From positions 1 to 5,445 of the forward strand of contig JAUWBW010000135.1 in the NCBI GenBank assembly GCA_030609665.1: a stretch of DNA of 5,445 bases, in the 5' to 3' direction. Source of the DNA: Methanosarcinaceae archaeon (GTDB lineage: Archaea > Halobacteriota > Methanosarcinia > Methanosarcinales > Methanosarcinaceae). The notes beneath the pieces were generated by a model. That model saw only the letters and a list, made by a program, of their open reading frames with translations. It made no database searches and was not told the DNA's origin. This document shows, piece by piece, positions 5,002-5,445 of this stretch. Position 1 is the first letter of the stretch. Each line of letters opens with the position of its first letter. The translations under genes were made by a program, and so were the position numbers.

Positions 5002-5165
5002 TTTGTGAGGCATCACGCGAAGCAGGATGCCTCGGACCGCGCTCCAGAAGCGTAATCTGGGTTTGCGAATCTCAGCGGGCCCATTTGTGAGGTATCACGC
5101 GAAGCGGGATGCCTCGGATCGCGCTCCAGAAGCGTAATCTGGGTTTGCGAATCTATGCGACCCCA
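4984..5165 (+). repeat. Tandem repeat, 82-base unit seeded by the 3' end of tRNA-Val
   Basis: Two full units (4984-5065 and 5066-5147) are identical at 79 of 82 positions; the three differences (5011/5093, 5024/5106, 5037/5119) are all transitions. A third, partial unit (5148-5165) repeats the first 18 bases with 14 matches. Each unit begins with CGAATCTCAGCGGGCCCA, the end of tRNA-Val from the T-loop to the discriminator. A 64-base segment follows with the hairpin GAGGCATC/GATGCCTC (5007-5014 and 5026-5033; 5089-5096 and 5108-5115). Near each unit's end, CTGGG-TTTGCGAAT-CTCAG forms an imitation T-arm across the unit boundary, and CTCCAGA resembles an anticodon loop. No ORF fits. It may be duplicated tRNA-gene debris, repeated attachment sites or a structured RNA. 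Confidence 0.85.
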
Positions 5166-5173
5166 TTCGACAC

Positions 5174-5181
5174 ATTTAAAT
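5174..5181 (+). promoter_or_regulatory. TATA box of the tRNA-Phe/tRNA-Gly unit
   Basis: ATTTAAAT lies about 44 bases before tRNA-Phe and after the last repeat copy. Transcription would start near 5204. It suggests that tRNA-Phe and tRNA-Gly have their own promoter and do not depend on read-through from tRNA-Val. Confidence 0.5.
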
Positions 5182-5221
5182 CAAAAAGCAACAAACTACG
5201 TGCGAATTAACATAACAAAAA

Positions 5222-5295
5222 GCCCAGGTAGCTCAGTTTGGGAGAGCGCTGCCCTGAAGAGGCAGTTGTCCCCGGTTCAAGTCCGGGTCTGGGCA
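5222..5295 (+). tRNA. tRNA-Phe (anticodon GAA)
   Basis: Acceptor GCCCAGG pairs with TCTGGGC, D-arm GCTC/GAGC, anticodon stem CTGCC/GGCAG with loop CTGAAGA (GAA at 5256-5258), and T-arm CCCGG-TTCAAGT-CCGGG. The discriminator is A and CCA is not encoded. tRNA-Gly follows after 23 bases, so the two are probably made as one transcript. Confidence 0.97.
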
Positions 5296-5318
5296 CATAA
5301 ACCTCAAATTTCAATCGC

Positions 5319-5390
5319 ACATCAGTAGTGTAGTGGTTATCACCGGGCGTTGCCAACGCTCGAACCCGGGTTCGAATCCCGGCTGATGTA
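5319..5390 (+). tRNA. tRNA-Gly (anticodon GCC)
   Basis: Acceptor ACATCAG pairs with CTGATGT. The anticodon stem GGGCG/CGCTC (one G-T) closes loop TTGCCAA with GCC at 5352-5354. The T-arm is CCGGG-TTCGAAT-CCCGG, the discriminator is A and CCA is not encoded. The first acceptor pair is A-T; tRNA-Gly more often starts with G. Confidence 0.96.
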
Positions 5391-5402
5391 TTCTTCTTTT
5401 TT
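5391..5402 (+). terminator. T-run terminator after the tRNA cluster
   Basis: TTCTTCTTTTTT follows the last base of tRNA-Gly directly. Runs of T without a hairpin stop archaeal RNA polymerase. The remaining bases to 5445 show nothing recognisable. Confidence 0.65.
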
Positions 5403-5445
5403 AATTGCATAACTTGAACGGGGTATGCACATAATCAAAAATAAT

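Noticed and set aside
4984..5165. CRISPR array
   Set aside because: The repeat is contiguous with no variable spacers, and the unit derives from a tRNA end.
5207..5410. Frame of 67 codons on the - strand
   Set aside because: It is the reverse of tRNA-Phe and tRNA-Gly; its peptide (GIRTRVRALATPG, PRPGLEPGT) is the well-known false protein from tRNA genes.

Overview
The window looks like a piece of a euryarchaeal chromosome, most likely a methanogen related to the Methanosarcinaceae (inference). The three tRNA genes do not encode the 3' CCA. TATA-like boxes lie about 35-45 bases before the tRNA genes, and one lies 27 bases before a start codon. Termination is signalled by a plain T-run. The tRNA-Val sequence and the ThiF/MoeB-type protein also fit this group. 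The exact species cannot be read from the sequence.

Layout. (1) 1-1368, + strand: the C-terminal part of a GH13 alpha-amylase-family enzyme, cut by the window edge. (2) 1429-1764, - strand: an N-terminal remnant of an aldehyde:ferredoxin oxidoreductase (AOR). It keeps a ribosome binding site but has lost its start codon and about five sixths of the protein. (3) About 1780-4000: an AT-rich accessory block with little coding sequence. It holds one clear gene, an orphan protein of 361 residues on the - strand with a HEPN-type RNase motif at its C-terminus. Around that gene are a 113-base stretch with no C on the + strand, a sequence resembling a tRNA 3' end, a strongly C-rich/G-poor stretch, a probable transposase remnant and an inverted repeat. 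(4) 4041-4847, + strand: an intact E1-like sulfur-carrier/ubiquitin-like activating enzyme (HesA/MoeB/ThiF family). (5) 4928-5402, + strand: tRNA-Val(GAC), a tandem repeat of 82 bases whose unit begins with the 3' end of that tRNA, then tRNA-Phe(GAA), tRNA-Gly(GCC) and a T-run terminator.

How the parts relate. The amylase, AOR remnant, HEPN gene and E1 gene do not form an operon: strands alternate and the gaps are long. The middle block reads as a site of repeated insertion and deletion, with a truncated AOR gene, a transposase tail, tRNA-end-like scars and a compositionally distinct HEPN gene. The E1-like enzyme and tRNA cluster are the conserved housekeeping side. E1-like enzymes of this family can feed sulfur into tRNA thiolation, but being next to tRNA genes does not by itself show a link.

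The two items most worth attention are the tRNA-Val-derived tandem repeat, which has a conserved hairpin, and the orphan HEPN protein in its unusual surroundings.
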